This document shows, piece by piece, positions 1 to 14,400 of a DNA stretch of 64,000 bases. Under the pieces are notes generated by a model, which worked only from the letters and a program-made list of their open reading frames with translations, made no database searches and was not told where the DNA came from. The stretch lies in the NCBI GenBank assembly GCA_022818135.1, contig JAFMSR010000005.1, forward strand, positions 22,990,414-23,054,413, read 5' to 3'. This DNA comes from Saxidomus purpurata (taxonomy: Eukaryota > Mollusca > Bivalvia > Venerida > Veneridae). The translations under genes and the position numbers were made by a program. Every line of letters starts with the position of its first letter. Position 1 is the first letter of the stretch.

Positions 1-3000
1 TGATTTTTCCTTAAGAGTTCTAACGGAATTTATTCAAACTGCATAGTAAAGAAAGAGGATATTGAGAGGATTTCTGATATCAAAGAACCATAACTGTTCC
101 TTGCCAGAGTTTTTAATTATCTCCCTTTATATCTAAAAAAATCTTTAGAAAAAAGTCAAGACTTTGTCCCCCTGAAAACAAATAATTTCCTGAAGGCGTT
201 AAACTAGTAGGGGACTTAAATCAATTGCTTGCTGTTCTCCAGTTACTTGTATAAAATTGAATTCAATTGGAAGAAGAATTTGTTTTGTAAACAAAAATTA
301 CAATAAACTGCGTAATTTGAGCTGAACTTAGAATTTTTTGTTTCTGTCAGAGAATTTTCATTCTTCAAGTTTGTTAAACATTTTCCCATTTGTTTTGCAT
401 CATGTAAAATGTGCTAGCTTGGTAGCCAATCAGAAGCCGCTGACTCCCGAGGTCATACGATCTGGTAGTACAGTGTCGGGTTACTGGCAAATGAGGCACT
501 TTATTATCATCATTACCCGTTTCAAGTTGGGATGAAAGAAATGAATGAGATATAATAAGTCCGGAATTCGTACCGAAAGTGACATTGGTGGGGCTGTAAA
601 ACACTAGTCTACCTTTAATTTTGTAGATACTCTTTTACTGTTGTTTCCACATGCATGGGGGAATCAAAATGAGATTATCGGAGATAGATAAAGACGCAGA
701 TAAAATTGATCCGCCAGAAGATTCGTACACATCAGAATCATTAGAATGTGACTCCAGTTGAACTGAGGCTTTAATTAATTTGAGGTTTACTGCCTTTAGG
801 GAAATGTACAGACCGATATAGGAACGGTTAACTTGCACGTAACTGTGTCAGGTTGTATACCGGTATATCAGAGGTTAGTTTATTTTTCAGTTGAACTGTG
901 AAGTACTGAGAGGTGAAATACTGAAGTATCAAAGTGGACAATTAGAAAGTGTGTAAATGGTTTTAAAACGTGCGTGAGGGTGGCTGATAAAAACTTGTAC
1001 TGTAACGTTTTTAATGGAGGGTAGATTTTATTGATTTAAATTAAAGGAACGTGGAGAAAGATTTTTTTGTAAAAAAAAATCCAAACAAAACAATAAATTT
1101 TAATTGAAAAACTTCTGAAAAATTCTGGTTCATTGTAAAAAAGAAGGTTTCAGCTTCAGTTTAATCGAATAGAAAGCAGTCGCGGAAGGGTGAATTGAAA
1201 AATCAGCATCAGCAACGACTCTCTCTGTGCATGTGTGTAAATAAGGAAGGTGTGGGAGAAAAAATGATAATAACTTGAGGGTAGAAGACAGTGAAATATT
1301 ACACGGGTTGAGGCTAAACTGTGATTTTGTTTGTAATTTCTAGAGGGATTATAGGTTGTTTAATAGCTGGCTAACGCTCTAACAGTATTTGCGAATTTAA
1401 CCACTGTTTATACTTTATTCGTTACATTCAGTCTCGTGCAGCAATTGGTTATAGATCTCAGAAGCAATGAATTGTGGATCGAGCTTTGATAGAAATGGAT
1501 ATCAGTAGGAAATAAACATATTTACGGTTGTCATTTTAACTTTGATCGAGGCAATAACTGTGCTGTAAGCTGTGTGAGCGAGCATATGGATTTAGAATTC
1601 CCGTGCAGGATAACATTATCTGATTTCCGATTATTGAAATAAGTTTTAACTTCCAAGAAATATAAACCAATATCTGTTGTATGGGCTTTAATTCCCCAAC
1701 AGAAGTATTTCTAGGGCTGATCTATATAAAAGTGTTTATGTTTGCTAGCTGCCAAAAGAAAATCTACCCTCTGCAAGTGTATAGAAATATTCTGTAGACA
1801 GCATTTATAGAGGTATGAAAGAACAGTAGAGTACAGTTTCTCCTGCCGAATACTAGCTCTGGTTTATATAACTGATAAGCATTTCTGTTGTGGATGATTC
1901 ACCATGTGTATGCATGTGTGTTGAAAGGATTTAGCTACAAATAAAATTCCATTTCACCTCTTTGTTGTGGCAGAAAGTGGAGGATTTATACTTTGTTGGA
2001 TAGTTATTTTATTTCTGGGTTATTATTATATGCTACAGGTGAGATATTTTATACCTATGTTTATGCTATTTATAGTTTGGAAAGTTTATAGTTTTTTTTA
2101 TGAGCCCTATTTTGTTTACTATGGAAAAGGGCAAAATAATATTATGAATCTCTTGTTTTATTTACAATTCATAGCTTATAATGGCCTTCAACTTTCCAGG
2201 CTTTCATTATAAGAAGTCTCATTGCACATTGTCAAGTTCTATTTACGAGCAGTTTTAAGTTTTGGCGGCTGTGTGTAAGTATTAGAGCGTCTGTAGTAAT
2301 CATTTTAGATGAATTAGCAGCTGCATTGCGAGAGACAGGGAAAAAATAATGCCACTTTAAAATGTTGCATTCGCACAAAAGGAACCCAGGCTTTGGAATA
2401 AGATAGAATTGATGCAATGTAAACTGCAGTATAATTATGCTCTTCAGTTTTGGAGGAAATGAAAGTTATGTATAGTTACAGAAGATGTAATTTCAAGTGA
2501 TGTACTTCCACATGATATATTCTCACATTAAATGAAGGAAGAAATCTTTGCAAATTTCATAAGCTTATCAATGCATCATTGTATTGCACACACAAAATAG
2601 AAACACAATAAAACAACCTAAAAACGTGGAATATGGCGCCCCATCATATTTATATAACACCTTAAATCATGCTGACTGAATTATGAGCAGTACAATTGTT
2701 TGTGTTGATTATTATTTTTTCCTCTCACTGGAAGAAACTCAGGAAATAATCATCGGCAACTTTCTTCCCGAAACAGTTCTTTTGTGTTTTAGAGATTTGT
2801 GATTTTTTTAACAGATTGTAAGAATGTTAAGCTATAATAATTGTAATCATATGTAAATGGGATGAAGTAAGTTTTGACCCCCCCTTTACCTTAAAAGTAC
2901 TTGATCAGGTGTTTTCGGGTACATTGGTCCCCCCTGCGTTTTGTCCTTTCTTAATATTCGCGATTTAATTGAAATGTTGGAACAAAATACTATAGTTAAC

Positions 3001-3236
3001 ATGTTTGCGAAAATAATGTATCAGTCAATATATGACAGGCGCAAGTTAAAGTGTTTTTTTTTTCATGTTTTTTTTCCCCCAAGTAGAATTTATACAATAT
3101 TCAACACTGCTATAATGTAATGCATCTGAAAATGGAAACAACAATACTGAACACTCACGCTGATATGCCTTCAAGTGTTTCAGAATCTGTCTTTGGAACC
3201 GTTGTGAGTTCACCCACAACAGTCAGTTCATTATCA
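1..3236. other. No gene recognised; weak promoter-like motifs
   Basis: AT-rich single-copy-looking DNA. A CCAAT box in good context (AGCCAATCAG) lies at 426-430 and a TATATAAAAG sequence at about 1723-1732. Neither is tied to a transcript, and in AT-rich DNA the TATA match is weak. One exact TTATCTCCCTT motif lies at 117-127. Confidence 0.3.
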
Positions 3237-3340
3237 AAGAGCACCCCCTGTTAACAATTAATGATACTGTCCAAATTGAAAGATGGACAAATTCATTTTT
3301 AGACATTTAGCATCGTAAAAGTTACAAATTTAAAATATCT
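3237..3340. repeat. Diverged interspersed repeat fragment
   Basis: The segment with ACTGTCCAAATTGAAAGATGGAC, about 3268-3290, and its flanks resemble the segment at 37909-37990 (ACCCC, then CAGTCCAAATTTAAAGATTGAC, then an AGCAT-GTAA end). The family is unnamed and the boundaries are approximate. The next 400 bp to the SINE show nothing recognisable. Confidence 0.3.
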
Positions 3341-3739
3341 ATACATCATTTACATGCTGCCACTGTTGGCTTCCCTCCTAGAAAAGCTGTTATGTCAGTT
3401 TTATTTCCTCTGTTATTTTGCTTACATTCTCCCACAACTAATTAGCAGGTCAGAAGCATCACAGCAAGACATTTTGTTTGTCTTTTCCTACATAACATCA
3501 AGATACCAGATTTCCTCAATGCAAATAGTTCTCAGTCCTTTGACAATTTTCCTGATCTTAGTGTTTCTTGTTAGTAGAACCTCAAAGTTGAATTCCTCTA
3601 AATTAGAGTCCAATTAAGTGTTTAGGTGTTACTATGGAGATCAGGTGGTCGAAAGTATTCTAACTTTGCAGTTCAAGGCGATGATGCCGTATGTCAAACT
3701 GGTTTGATTCCTGGGATTTTGACTTCAAAATTTATGTTG

Positions 3740-3953
3740 GAAGATCATACAGAACTCTTAATTTATACTAATTTATTTTAGCTCGATTGTGAAGAAAGCT
3801 TGTAGCTTATCGAGTCACTCTCGAGTCCGCTTCCTGGAAAAACCAGTACTGATGTCATATGAGAAAGTACGGTCGTGACCCAAGTGGGGCTCAAACCGGC
3901 AACCTCCGGGATGAGAAGCAGACACCTTAACCTCTACACCACCGCTCCCCTCT
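3740..3953 (-). mobile_element. tRNA-derived SINE (near full length, minus strand)
   Basis: Read on the minus strand, it starts GGAGCGGTGGTGTAGAGGTTA (tRNA A-box type sequence, 3933-3953). A B-box-like GGTTTGAGCCCC follows, then a conserved body containing CTCGAGAGTGACTCGATAAG, and an A/T-rich tail of the AAATAAATTAGTATAAATT type. The same body occurs at 15179-15312. It is a retroposed element and carries no gene. Confidence 0.8.
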
Positions 3954-6900
3954 TTGAAGCGGAAACAGAATACAGAACTCATCTGTCACAGTAGCAGTTT
4001 CAAAACAGCTAAAAATTGTTTTCTGATATGCTGAATTTAATCATACAAAATTAACAAAAAGTGTATAAAAGATATTTAAGTAGGCAATAATTTTTTTGAT
4101 GTGTTATAACCTGCCGATAATGAAAAATCTACCTCATATTTTATGCTGTCATAAATTTAATAGAGATCATATTTTTATGAAGTATTTTCTTTTGTATTAT
4201 TGTGTGGGCCTATGAAACCCTGAATGTAAAAGATAGATGACCCGTCTGTATAGGATATAGGTAAGGGACATATCCTGTCGCTGGTTTGGTGTGTAGTAAC
4301 TCTTCTGTTAATTTGACGTGACCCCATATTTTTAACTGTCAGTTACATTAGGACACACCTGTCTTAACAACGCTAAGTATCCGTTTCAGTGTTTACTTGT
4401 ACCTTCTAACAGAGAACGTTCAGGGGAAACTCAACAATTACATATTAAGGCGGTTAACCAGTTTTAATATAAAAACAGAATTTAATTAGACACTACAATT
4501 TGTTGTTTATTTAGGTGTTCAGTGAGAATGTACTAACATGCAGGTTGATGTGATCTGCACTAGTAGCAGAATGGCTGCATAAAATGTCACCAGCTATTTT
4601 TATAACGGTATATAACGGGTCGTATCACTTATATACCTCGCCCGAGGGTGGTGGACTTAATAAGCATGTATACAAACAAAAATCGTAATGGTATTTGATA
4701 TGCTAAGTTTTAGCAGTGCTGAAGTTTGACCTTGAAATATTTAGTGGCTTCTAACCCATTTGAATCTATACCATAGACCATTAAAAGTTTTTATGATTAT
4801 TGAATACGCATCTATAAAATATTTGGGAAGAACATAACTACGATATATTTGTAAGTTTAATGACTGTTCCTAGCTAAAGTAATCTTTTTGGCATTTCCCT
4901 CAATATGCCAATGAGATATTTTCAGAGATAAGTTTCTGGCTTGCATGTGGTTGATCTGATGCTTTTCTCTTTCATTATGTTAGTTTTATCTATGGCTTAT
5001 AATACCTACTTTCCCTACAAAACCATTTGACATATGGTATTTAAAGTTTTACCTCTTATTGCTATAGGTAAAAGGTGATTGACAAGTTGAATAGCCTGGT
5101 TTTGTTGGTCAATTAAATTATATAGTGTAACGGTCAGTCAGTCATGCAGCATAAGTTGTGTACTATGAATGAAAAGTAGTATGAAGGAACCCTTACTCCT
5201 TCAGTCATCACTACTTGAATTATCTCCCTTTGTTACATTTCCTTTATCCACAAGGAGGATATAAAAAAAGAAGATAATTTTACTTTTCTCTTAGACGGGG
5301 GTGGGGGTTGGGGGACATAATTATCTCCAGCCGTGTTTGAGGATAGTCAGTGACACTTGGTATACTGAGTGAGGACAATGTAAGGGAAGTGCTGGGAGTG
5401 TTCCAACAGTGCTCAGGCCAAAAGTGCGGAGACTTTCAAAAAAAAATATCAACTGCATGATATTCTCTTTCATATTAAAAAGGCATACCAATTTTTCTTT
5501 TTTTTCGGAGTTAGCGGAATAAGCTTTTTTTTTACCTACTTTTTGTACCAATCAAATGTTACGAATGGAAGTGCAAGGAATGGAATTTGTATACAACCCT
5601 CCTGTTAAAATAGACTGCCATTCACAGTTTTATAGGTGTATAAAGTGTCTGCCTGTTTCATGAATGAATACCTTGCTGTTTACAATATTCTTGAAAAACA
5701 CTCTTAATTAATGGTTGCAGGTGTGGCTACCTGGTATCTTATTCAGCCTTTTTAAAAGAAAAAAAATTCTTGTTAAGAGACACCAGTCTTTAGCAACAAA
5801 CAAAAAAATGGTCAAAAAACTTTGGTTTGGAATTCTATGTCACGTAACAAAAAAGAGTTATATATAGCAAGAGTGATTTACTGTGACAGATATAGCATAT
5901 TAGCAGACCTTTCATCGTGGCAACTGTAGTTAATAACCCATGCGACAGGGAAACATGACCCAAACTATGTAATTGCTCTCATTAAGTTACAGAGGCTGTT
6001 TTTTATTGTAGATAGGCAGGCATGTTTATGGTAATTTTAACAAACTGCTTGTTTAGATAAGTTTGACATTTAGACAAACGATCTGCCTTAACAGTGCTTG
6101 CATGTTGGTATGTGGCACTTTGAAGATTAAAGGAAAATGCAACTTAACCAGAAGGGTCAACAGGTTTGGTTGCTTCTCCATAAGTTTGTTTATAATTTTG
6201 ACCATGTTGTCCAAGTTAGGTATTTGAAACTTAGCACATGGCTAGAAGGGCAATTACGAGATAGCATATCTCTTCGTATTTTTTTCTTACTTTAAAGGCC
6301 AAAGTCACAGTTACCGTTTGAAAATATTTGAATTACCTCCCTTTGTTTTATATTCTTCTGTTATTTGGAAGTGCAGATTTTGTGAAAATCGGCAGCAGCA
6401 GAAGGAAATTACACGAGTTATCTAACTTTATCCTTCACTTCAGTTGAAAAGATTTGAGTTCCCTGCCTTTATCTTAATTATTTTGTTGTGTAAATAAGAA
6501 CTTGTTTTTGAGTACTATCACCATTCTTTGTGGTATGTATTGGATTTTATGGACTTAAAAGTTGATATATAGGGACCTGATAATTTGAAGAGGTACTTCG
6601 GTTTTTGTTTCACACATTTTGAATGAAATTTTATAGCAATTTTTCACATACAGACCATTATTGTAATTGTTACTGGGAGGTAGTTAATGAATTTGAAGGT
6701 ATAGGTGTAAATGCACTTGTATTATACAGCAGATGTTGAAGCAAAAATCTGTGTACATTTATTTGTTTTTGCATTATTAATTTAATTTATGAATAATAAG
6801 CTGAAATATTTATACCTGGAACTGTTTACCAGGAGACACCCGTTATCCACCTGGATAAGTAGCTGCCAAAATGATATATGCAAACACATTTTCATTAATT

Positions 6901-7081
6901 AATGAGAACATTTCTTAATAAATACTAGACATTTAGGCCCTCTTGCCAACTTTACTGATATCACATATGCCAAATTTCTGAATTATGTTTTGTTGGGGTT
7001 GGATAACCTGTCCTGCCAACATTTGTTATGATAAAGTACCAGCCAGTATTTGATCTTGCCTGCTTCACTTTCAATGACCCA
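3954..7081. other. No gene recognised
   Basis: AT-rich sequence with stop codons in all frames. It contains one exact TTATCTCCCTT (5220-5230), a near match (AATTACCTCCCTTTG, about 6331), and a G-rich run of three G5 blocks at about 5297-5315. A fragment resembling the TGATCATGATCTGCACTG repeat family lies at about 4540-4580. Confidence 0.4.
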
Positions 7082-7486
7082 CAGTATCAACCAGTTTGCA
7101 AACTTCAAAGTTTCAGCCTTCAATTCATGCATGACCTGACCTATGGATATCATCCATTTTGCAAACTTGAAAAATTTCAGCCCATGACCTATGGATATCA
7201 TCCATTTTGCAAACTTGAAAACATTTCAGCCCATGGATATCATCCATTTTGCAGACTTGAAAAAAGTTAAGCACATGACCCATGGATATCATCCATTTTG
7301 CAAACTTGAAATTTCAACCCATGACCTATGGATATCATCCAATTTGCAAACTTGAAAAAATTCAGCCCATGGCTTATGAACATCATCCATTTTGCAAACT
7401 TGAAATTTCAACCCATGACCTATGGATATCATCTATTTTGCAAACTTGAAAACATTTCAGCCCATGGATGTCATCCATTTTGCAAA
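7082..7486. repeat. Minisatellite, about 45-50 bp unit, about 9 copies
   Basis: Units contain CCATGACCTATGGATATC and ATCCATTTTGCAAACTTG followed by a variable A-rich/TTTCAGCC end. Copies differ by small indels of the A run. Short open frames on both strands here are by-products of the repeat, not genes. Confidence 0.9.
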
Positions 7487-10400
7487 AGCAAGAATTGTAC
7501 TGACATTAAGTGTGAGGTACATGTTTGATTCAAATTTGAAATGCAACAGTTAAGTTAGCTGAAAGATTCAGATTTGGTACAAAGACTGGGGAACGAATTT
7601 TTTCATGAAATCAAAATGAGATGCCTTTAAATAGAAATTTATATGAAAACAAATTGGCTTCAACAGGCCTTGGAGCAATAAAATTTATTGAATCAGGAAG
7701 TCCTAGCAGTAAAATCTAAAAGCAAAGAATAATGTGAGAATCAGGACCGACATGGCTGATTTTAAAATGAAATTCGGTGATTTTTTTCGTATCAGTTAAG
7801 TGTTTATTGCACCATTATGATAATACATCACAAAATTATGGCTATGAGGAGTGATAATTGCACATAAAAATACACAGGTTTACAGTTTCGAGACTGTACA
7901 ACGTAGATATCCGAAGCGTATCGAGTAAACTTGAGAGTTATCTCCCTTGAATTTCGAGTAGACTGAATGTATTACGCTCATAATCTATAAAAATTGAGCT
8001 TTTTGTAAACTGTTCACCTGACATGGTTGCTCCTGATATTGTCACAATAAATACATCATTGGAAAGCTTAAGATTTTAGTTTTCTAAACATATGCAATTT
8101 GATACATTGTATTCAATCACAAACATTGAATCAGTTGCTAAACCTGACCATATATCGGGAATTTTACGTAAGAGTTATCAGTAGCCGGTAACATTTACTC
8201 GATAAAAATAGACGGGAAAGCCGTGTATTATCTATTATCATACAATACTTGTTGTAAAAACTACAAACATGATTCTGGTATGAAATATTTCACATGGTTG
8301 CTAAATGTTTAATAAAGTGTGGAAAGTTGTTTTTATCCATTAAATAATGCCCGAAGATAAATTTTTAATGAAAAGTTGCTGTTTTCCTCAAAAGTGGCCA
8401 ACATGATTGTGAGAAGAAGCTAATATTGTCCATAATTATGGACATATTCTGGCAATCTGATAGTGCTCAAAAACTTGAAATGAATGAAAAATGTTTTTGC
8501 ATTCATAATGCAGTCATGATCAAAAATGATTCTCCCCTGCTGTGTTTTTGTAAAAACGTTTTTTATGACGTTTTGTAATTTTCAAATAATTGATGATTTT
8601 ACAACGCTATAGAATAGATAAAAGTCACTTAATGTATCTCGGCTTGATTTCAGAGCATGGACAAATGATTTTAGGTTTTAGCTAATCATGATTTGCTTTG
8701 TTGGTCAAGTAGTTTTGGACTTGAAACCACTGAATCTTTCACTGCCTTTGGGGTTGATATAAGCACTTCTGTAATGCAGGATAGTTGGACGGTGTCTGCC
8801 TGTGTGTAACTAAAATACACTAAATGTACTGTTGAAATAGAGACTCGAGAACAAAATTTGTTGCTGAGTTATTTATCAGAAGAATATGTAAGAATTTTAC
8901 AGCACCTTACTATCAAATTCTGCAGCTTGTTTTCAACATCTCTCTAAGGAGCTTGGAATTAAAAATTGAAAGATATGATGGATAAATTGAGTTCTGGGAG
9001 TTTGCTGAAATTTATCATCAACAGATGCCAGATGTTTGAAAGGTAATTGTTATCCAGTTTTCCAGACTCTGTTGTTGATGCTGTTGTTTTGTCCGGTCTT
9101 GATCTGTTTTCTCTAATGTGTGTAATGATTTTATTCTTTTTCTACTTTGGGAACGAAAACATACCGTGTGTGCTAAAAGTAGTAGAAGTTATCTTGTTTG
9201 CTTTTTTTCATGGACTTTAGAATATTTCCAGTTAAAATGATGTTATGTAAATAGCGCTTTTGTGGAAGTTTTTTAAGGTAGCGTTTTATAGTTTCTTCTA
9301 TTTGTTAAAAATAGAGTGTACTTTTAGAACTGATAACTACAAGTGTGTTAAGAATTTTGTTAGATCTTCAAAGAAGCAAAAGACATTGCCTGCCTCTTGA
9401 TGGAGTCCCAAGAAATTGTCGTGCACAGTGAAATCAAGAGAGGTAACAAAGTTTAGACTGCAGTTACTTCCCTTTACTACAGTAGATTGTTGCTGTAAAA
9501 GAAACTATGTTTTTATTGCAAAATGTTATCAAATTTGATTAGTTTAAAGTATATAAATACCTACCATCTAGATTACATGCAGACATAATGCAATACACCC
9601 AAAATCAGAAAATTTATGATATCAAAAACTTGCACTTATGTCTCTTATATCAAATTTGAAAAAAAAAAACACTCTTCAGAGTGAAATCAGATGTATTCTA
9701 TGGTATTTTTTATTTTGTATAAAAAAAGAAAATGCAGTGGTTCAAGACTAGTGCATGTTTGGCATAATTAAATTTTGAAATGATGTATTGCATTACAGTT
9801 GGGAAGTTATTGCTTGCCAGGTCCTAATTGTAGCTTTACAGTTTTTTTCTAATTTAATAAAAATAGTGATGGAATGCAGATCTTTTGAAATACAATAATG
9901 TAGAACAAGGCAATCTAATTAAATTTCATCTTATTTGATACAGAAAGTTTTTCTTTGCTTTTGATTATTACTCATGTTTTCTTGTGTTTCATACCAGAAG
10001 AAATTTCAGGACTGCAAAAAAAAAAACACTTTCGAAATAACTATGGCCAGGCACATGATGCCTTTGAAGTATAGACTTCAAGACTTAGAGTTATTTATTT
10101 TGGTATAAATGAGCTACACTTTTATATTGAATTCAAACCTTTGGATCCTAGTTAGCATGTGCTTAATTTTACCAAGCTCCAAGGAGTATAACAGTAGTAA
10201 ATATGAATATCAGAGAAAGTGATCCATGTGGTAGTGGAGTAGTTGAACAGTTGGATAATGTGACTTACAAAGATCATTTTGTTCTGGTAATGTCAAAAGT
10301 TTAACACCATTAACATTATTTCAGTTATACATTGGCAGGCATTTTACCTAACCATTCCCCCTGTGAATGACCAGGGTTTAGACTCCCATCCTCTATGTGT

Positions 10401-12737
10401 AGATTTAGATGATTATATTGCTATGTTGTATTCATCGTGGATACAATATTTAAGAGTATGTGTGTTTTAGGTCTTATGCTAAATAAAGAGCACTCTTGGG
10501 TACAGTTTTCTACAGTGCTGAAATTAATAAGGAACAATTTATTACTTTCTTTATCATCTTAGCATGATTTTCTCCATTTCCCAGAAAATTAATGAATTTG
10601 GTTCAGTATGACCTAGTAAACTTATAGAGAGTGTTTGAATAATGCATTGAGACAGTGTAAGAACTTTCACAACAAAAAATATGTAAACTTTCTGGTGCAT
10701 TTTCTGCAGATTTTGTCTGTAAGGTTTTGTCTGTTGTTAGAGTACTTTACTTGAATAGGTACAAACAATAAAATGAGACTTTATAAATAATTACTCATAA
10801 ATCTATAGCTGGTGTATATTTTCATTTAAGAAGATCTTTCAAGATAAGCCATCTGGTAGTTAATATTTTATTAAGCTGTTTTTCTTATCCAGGCATTAAT
10901 CATTCATGTATCAATGCATGTATGATGAATGACAAATGCATGCAAAAACTGAATCTGATACTGCATGATGAGAAAGTGTTAAACTAGTCATGGATTTTAC
11001 CAGAATCTTGCTGAATTCAGAATATGACTGAGAAGACTTGAGAGGCTTTATTTATGATCTCAGAAAAGAATAATTTGTAGATAGAACAGAACAGAATAGA
11101 ATAGAACAGAATTTCATTGACACAAGACTGGAACCTTGACCAATTTGTTGTTGTAAATGTAACAAAAAAAAAGAAATTAAGCTGATTATAGTGTTTGAAT
11201 TGTTTTTGTTTGTAAATCAGAATTGTTCCCCTATATACTGACTTGGATACTATATGATTATTGACTTACAAGTAGTGTTGATGATTGACTGCAGAGAAAA
11301 GAGACTTGATGTTGATAGGTTTGAAGTTAGTGACTTGTAGCCGCTTGAACATAGGTGCATGTCTGAAGGAGTTATCCATCTTGCAAATAGCTTCCAAAAA
11401 ACCTGACCAATGTCGGTTAAAATTACACATATTAGCATATTATGAGCCTTTATATTTTACATTTGCAATGAAATTACAAACAGAAACAGAGAGGTATTTC
11501 CACAGAAACAGTGTGGTATTTCCACATCAATACTGTATTTTCTTTCCCTTGTTACTTTTTACTAAGCCCTGTCAATGTTGAGTGTCTAAAACAATTATTG
11601 ATTAACAATATAGTATAACTCAGTTGGGGGGAAATTACAGCCTAAAACCAACTGGTCTTTCATCTTTCTTCAGTATGATAAATTTGATTGAATACTTTAT
11701 TTCCTTATAAGGAGAATAAGAACAATTACAATGGAAACAGTGCTTGTTATTTTAGAAGGCTTATCAAATTCAATATATTTTCCCGCCTTTTTTTTCCCTT
11801 GTAAAAAAAATTCACATTTGTTACTGAGAAGGATAATCAATTTTTCCAGCTTTTAATTGTATTTTAATTACATAATGAGTATTAACCGTGCATCAATTCT
11901 TCAGAAAATCTCATTGTTCAAGATTTTCAGATTTTTTTCTTTTTGATGCAAGTAATTGTTTTAAAATCTGAATCTGATGTGTTTCTAAAAGCATGACATG
12001 AAGAAAAAAAATGTAAGTTAGCTCATAGGCTGGAAAATATCACATGTCATGAAGGGGCCTTGAATTTTGTAGCTTGTGTAATAGTTTGCATTACCAGTTT
12101 AGATGGGAAACGCTGATTCTGAAGTTGGCCTCTCAAAATGCTGTTGTACATTATGAAGTGATTGTTTTCATACCCAGGTCACACACAGGAAATTTGTACC
12201 ACAAGTTGAACTTGGAAGATGGTTGATATATGACATAGTTTAGCAGATTTTGCTCAAACTTTATTTAGGAAGTAAAACATTTTGACAACAATTTTTTTCC
12301 TGTCAGTAATCAGAACTTTCATGATTTAAAAATAGAGCTATAATATGTTGTGACATTTTTAATCTTGTTTAAAATTGTCGTCAATTTGTGTATTTTGGTT
12401 TGATTCTTTTCCAACTTGGTTAGAAGTTATCTTATTGTAAAGTCCTTGCAGTCTTTTGTTGATAATGACAAAAAGTACTAAAATTCATAAAAAAAAACAT
12501 TAAAATATCCTTTCAATAAATTCATCTTCTTGGCTGATTTTAATTTAAACTTCATGAAATTTCTTAATAATTATACATTAATGTTTAATCCATTTGTATC
12601 ATTTTGATAGGAAAGCCAGTGAATGGATACTAAAAAGTTATAAACTTTTTTAGTATCTATTTTTAAACTTTTAAGTTTAACCTTTGAAAAAAGACCTGAC
12701 TCCGGTCGGAAAGAGCAAGAAATGGTCCTTGTTGAAA
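7487..12737. other. No gene recognised
   Basis: AT-rich, with no long frame and no recognised element. Contains TTATCTCCCTT at 7938-7948, a short AACAGAATAG microsatellite at about 11087-11112, and several A or T homopolymers. Confidence 0.4.
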
Positions 12738-12893
12738 GCTGATCTTTATACACAGGTTTTCCTGGTGGTTTCTTCCCAACTTGGCTGTTTTTCTAGGGTG
12801 GTCTTTAACACAGGTTTGACTGTATGCTGCAAGAGGAAGATGGCTGCTGATTTCAGAGGGTCACCTTACACAGGATCCACTGTAATCTGAAAT
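12738..12893. repeat. Degenerate roughly 60-bp tandem repeat, 3 copies
   Basis: Three blocks share (C/A)TTTA(A)CACAGGTTT-(C/G)ACTGTA-like text at about 12740, 12802 and 12862. Related wording (GGTGGTCACCTG, GTTTTGACTGTACTG) occurs at 27476-27690. Family unknown. Confidence 0.4.
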
Positions 12894-13187
12894 GGAAGAG
12901 GATTCTCAATATAAATAAAGATTTTATCAGCCTCGCACCTTAAATGTCATGCAAGGAAAACAGCAGTGTTTCTTTTCTGTAATTACTTTTGGCTGAAACA
13001 AAATTACATTAGAAGGGTAAAATTGGAACATTTTGTTCTAGAGATAGTTTTGTTTTCATTTGAGAAGTTTGTTAAATCAGTTATCCATTCATCTGGAACA
13101 TTAAATGAAAATAGAAGGATGTTACTAATGCCCTCATAATTATACCCCCAAAACGAAGTTTAGGGGGGTATATAGGAGTCACCCGGT

Positions 13188-13252
13188 GGTTGGTCGGTCG
13201 GTCGGTCGGTCCGTCGGTCGGTCGGTCGGTCGGTCGGTCGGTCGGTCGGTCT
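13188..13252. repeat. (GGTC)n microsatellite
   Basis: About 15 nearly perfect GGTC units, one with a change (TCCG). It sits just inside the left arm of tandem-core element 1, a usual place for microsatellites in such elements. Confidence 0.95.
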
Positions 13253-13258
13253 GTTGCA

Positions 13259-14400
13259 TTTTCCTTGTCCGGAGCATAACTTGAAAACTACTAGTTGGAA
13301 TTCAATACAACTTCATACAATGGTCAAGCACATTGAGAGGAAGTGCAGTGCACAAGAACTATAACTCCATCTTGACTAATTACAGAGTTATTGCCCTTTG
13401 TTACTTTTCCTTGTCCGGAGCATAACTTGAAAACTACTAGTTGGAATTCAATACAACTTCATACAATGGTCAAGCACATTGAGAGGAAGTGCAGTGCACA
13501 AGAACCATAACTCCATCTTGACTAATTACAGAGTTATTGCCCTTTGTTAGTTTTCCTTGTCCGGAGCATAACTTGAAAACTACTTGTTGGAATTCAATAC
13601 AACTTCATACAATGATCAAGCACACTCAGAGGAAGTGCAGTGTACAAGAACTATAACTCTATCTTGAGTATTTACTGAGTTATTGCCCTTAGTTACTTTA
13701 ACTTGTCCGGAGCATAACTTGAAAACTACTGGTTGGAAATCAATACAACTTCATACAATGGTCAAGCACATTGAGAGGAAGTGCAGTGCACAAGAACTAT
13801 AACTCCATCTTGACTAATTACAGAGTAATTGCCCTTTGTTACTTTTCCTTGTCCGGAGCATAACTTGAAAACTACTGGTTGGAATTCAATACAACTTCAT
13901 ACAATGATCAAGCACACTCAGAGGAAGTGCAGTGTACAATAACTATAACTCTATCTTGAATATTTACTGAGTTATTGCCCTTTGTTACTTTTCCTTGTCC
14001 GAAGCATAACTTGAAAACTACTAGTTGGAATTCAGTACAACCTCATTACAGTACATTTAGAGGAAGTGCAGTGCACAGGAACCATAACTCCATCTTGACT
14101 CATTACAGAGTTATTACCCTTTGTTACTTTTCCTTGTCCGGAGCATAACTTGAAAACTTCTGGTTTGAATTGAATACAACTTCATACAATGGTCAAGCAC
14201 AGTGAGAGGGAGTGCAGTGCACAGGAACCATAACTCCATCTTGACTAATTACAGTGTTATTGCCCTTTGTTACTTTTCCCTGTCTGGAGCATTTTTCGAA
14301 AACTCCAAGTTGGAATTCAATACAACTTCATACAATGGTCAAGCACAATGAGAGGAACTTCTAAGAACAATATCTCTTTTTAGTTTGTTTGCAAGGTATT
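13259..14400. repeat. 146-bp tandem array, 8 copies
   Basis: The phrase (C)TTGTCCGGAGCATAACTTG recurs at 13265, 13411, 13557, 13703, 13849, 13995, 14134 and, altered, 14280. The spacing is exactly 146 bp except one of 139, caused by a small deletion in the sixth copy. Copies 3 and 5 share variants (GATCAAGCACACTCAGAGG and TATTTACTGAG) that their neighbours lack, so a two-unit (292-bp) duplication took part in expansion. Confidence 0.95.

Noticed and set aside
3740..3953. Functional tRNA gene on the minus strand
   Set aside because: A- and B-box-like sequences are present but no full cloverleaf is seen, and they are joined to a SINE body and tail that recur elsewhere.
5297..5315. G-quadruplex
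   Set aside because: Only three G5 blocks with short loops; possible as a weak structure, but nothing ties it to a function.
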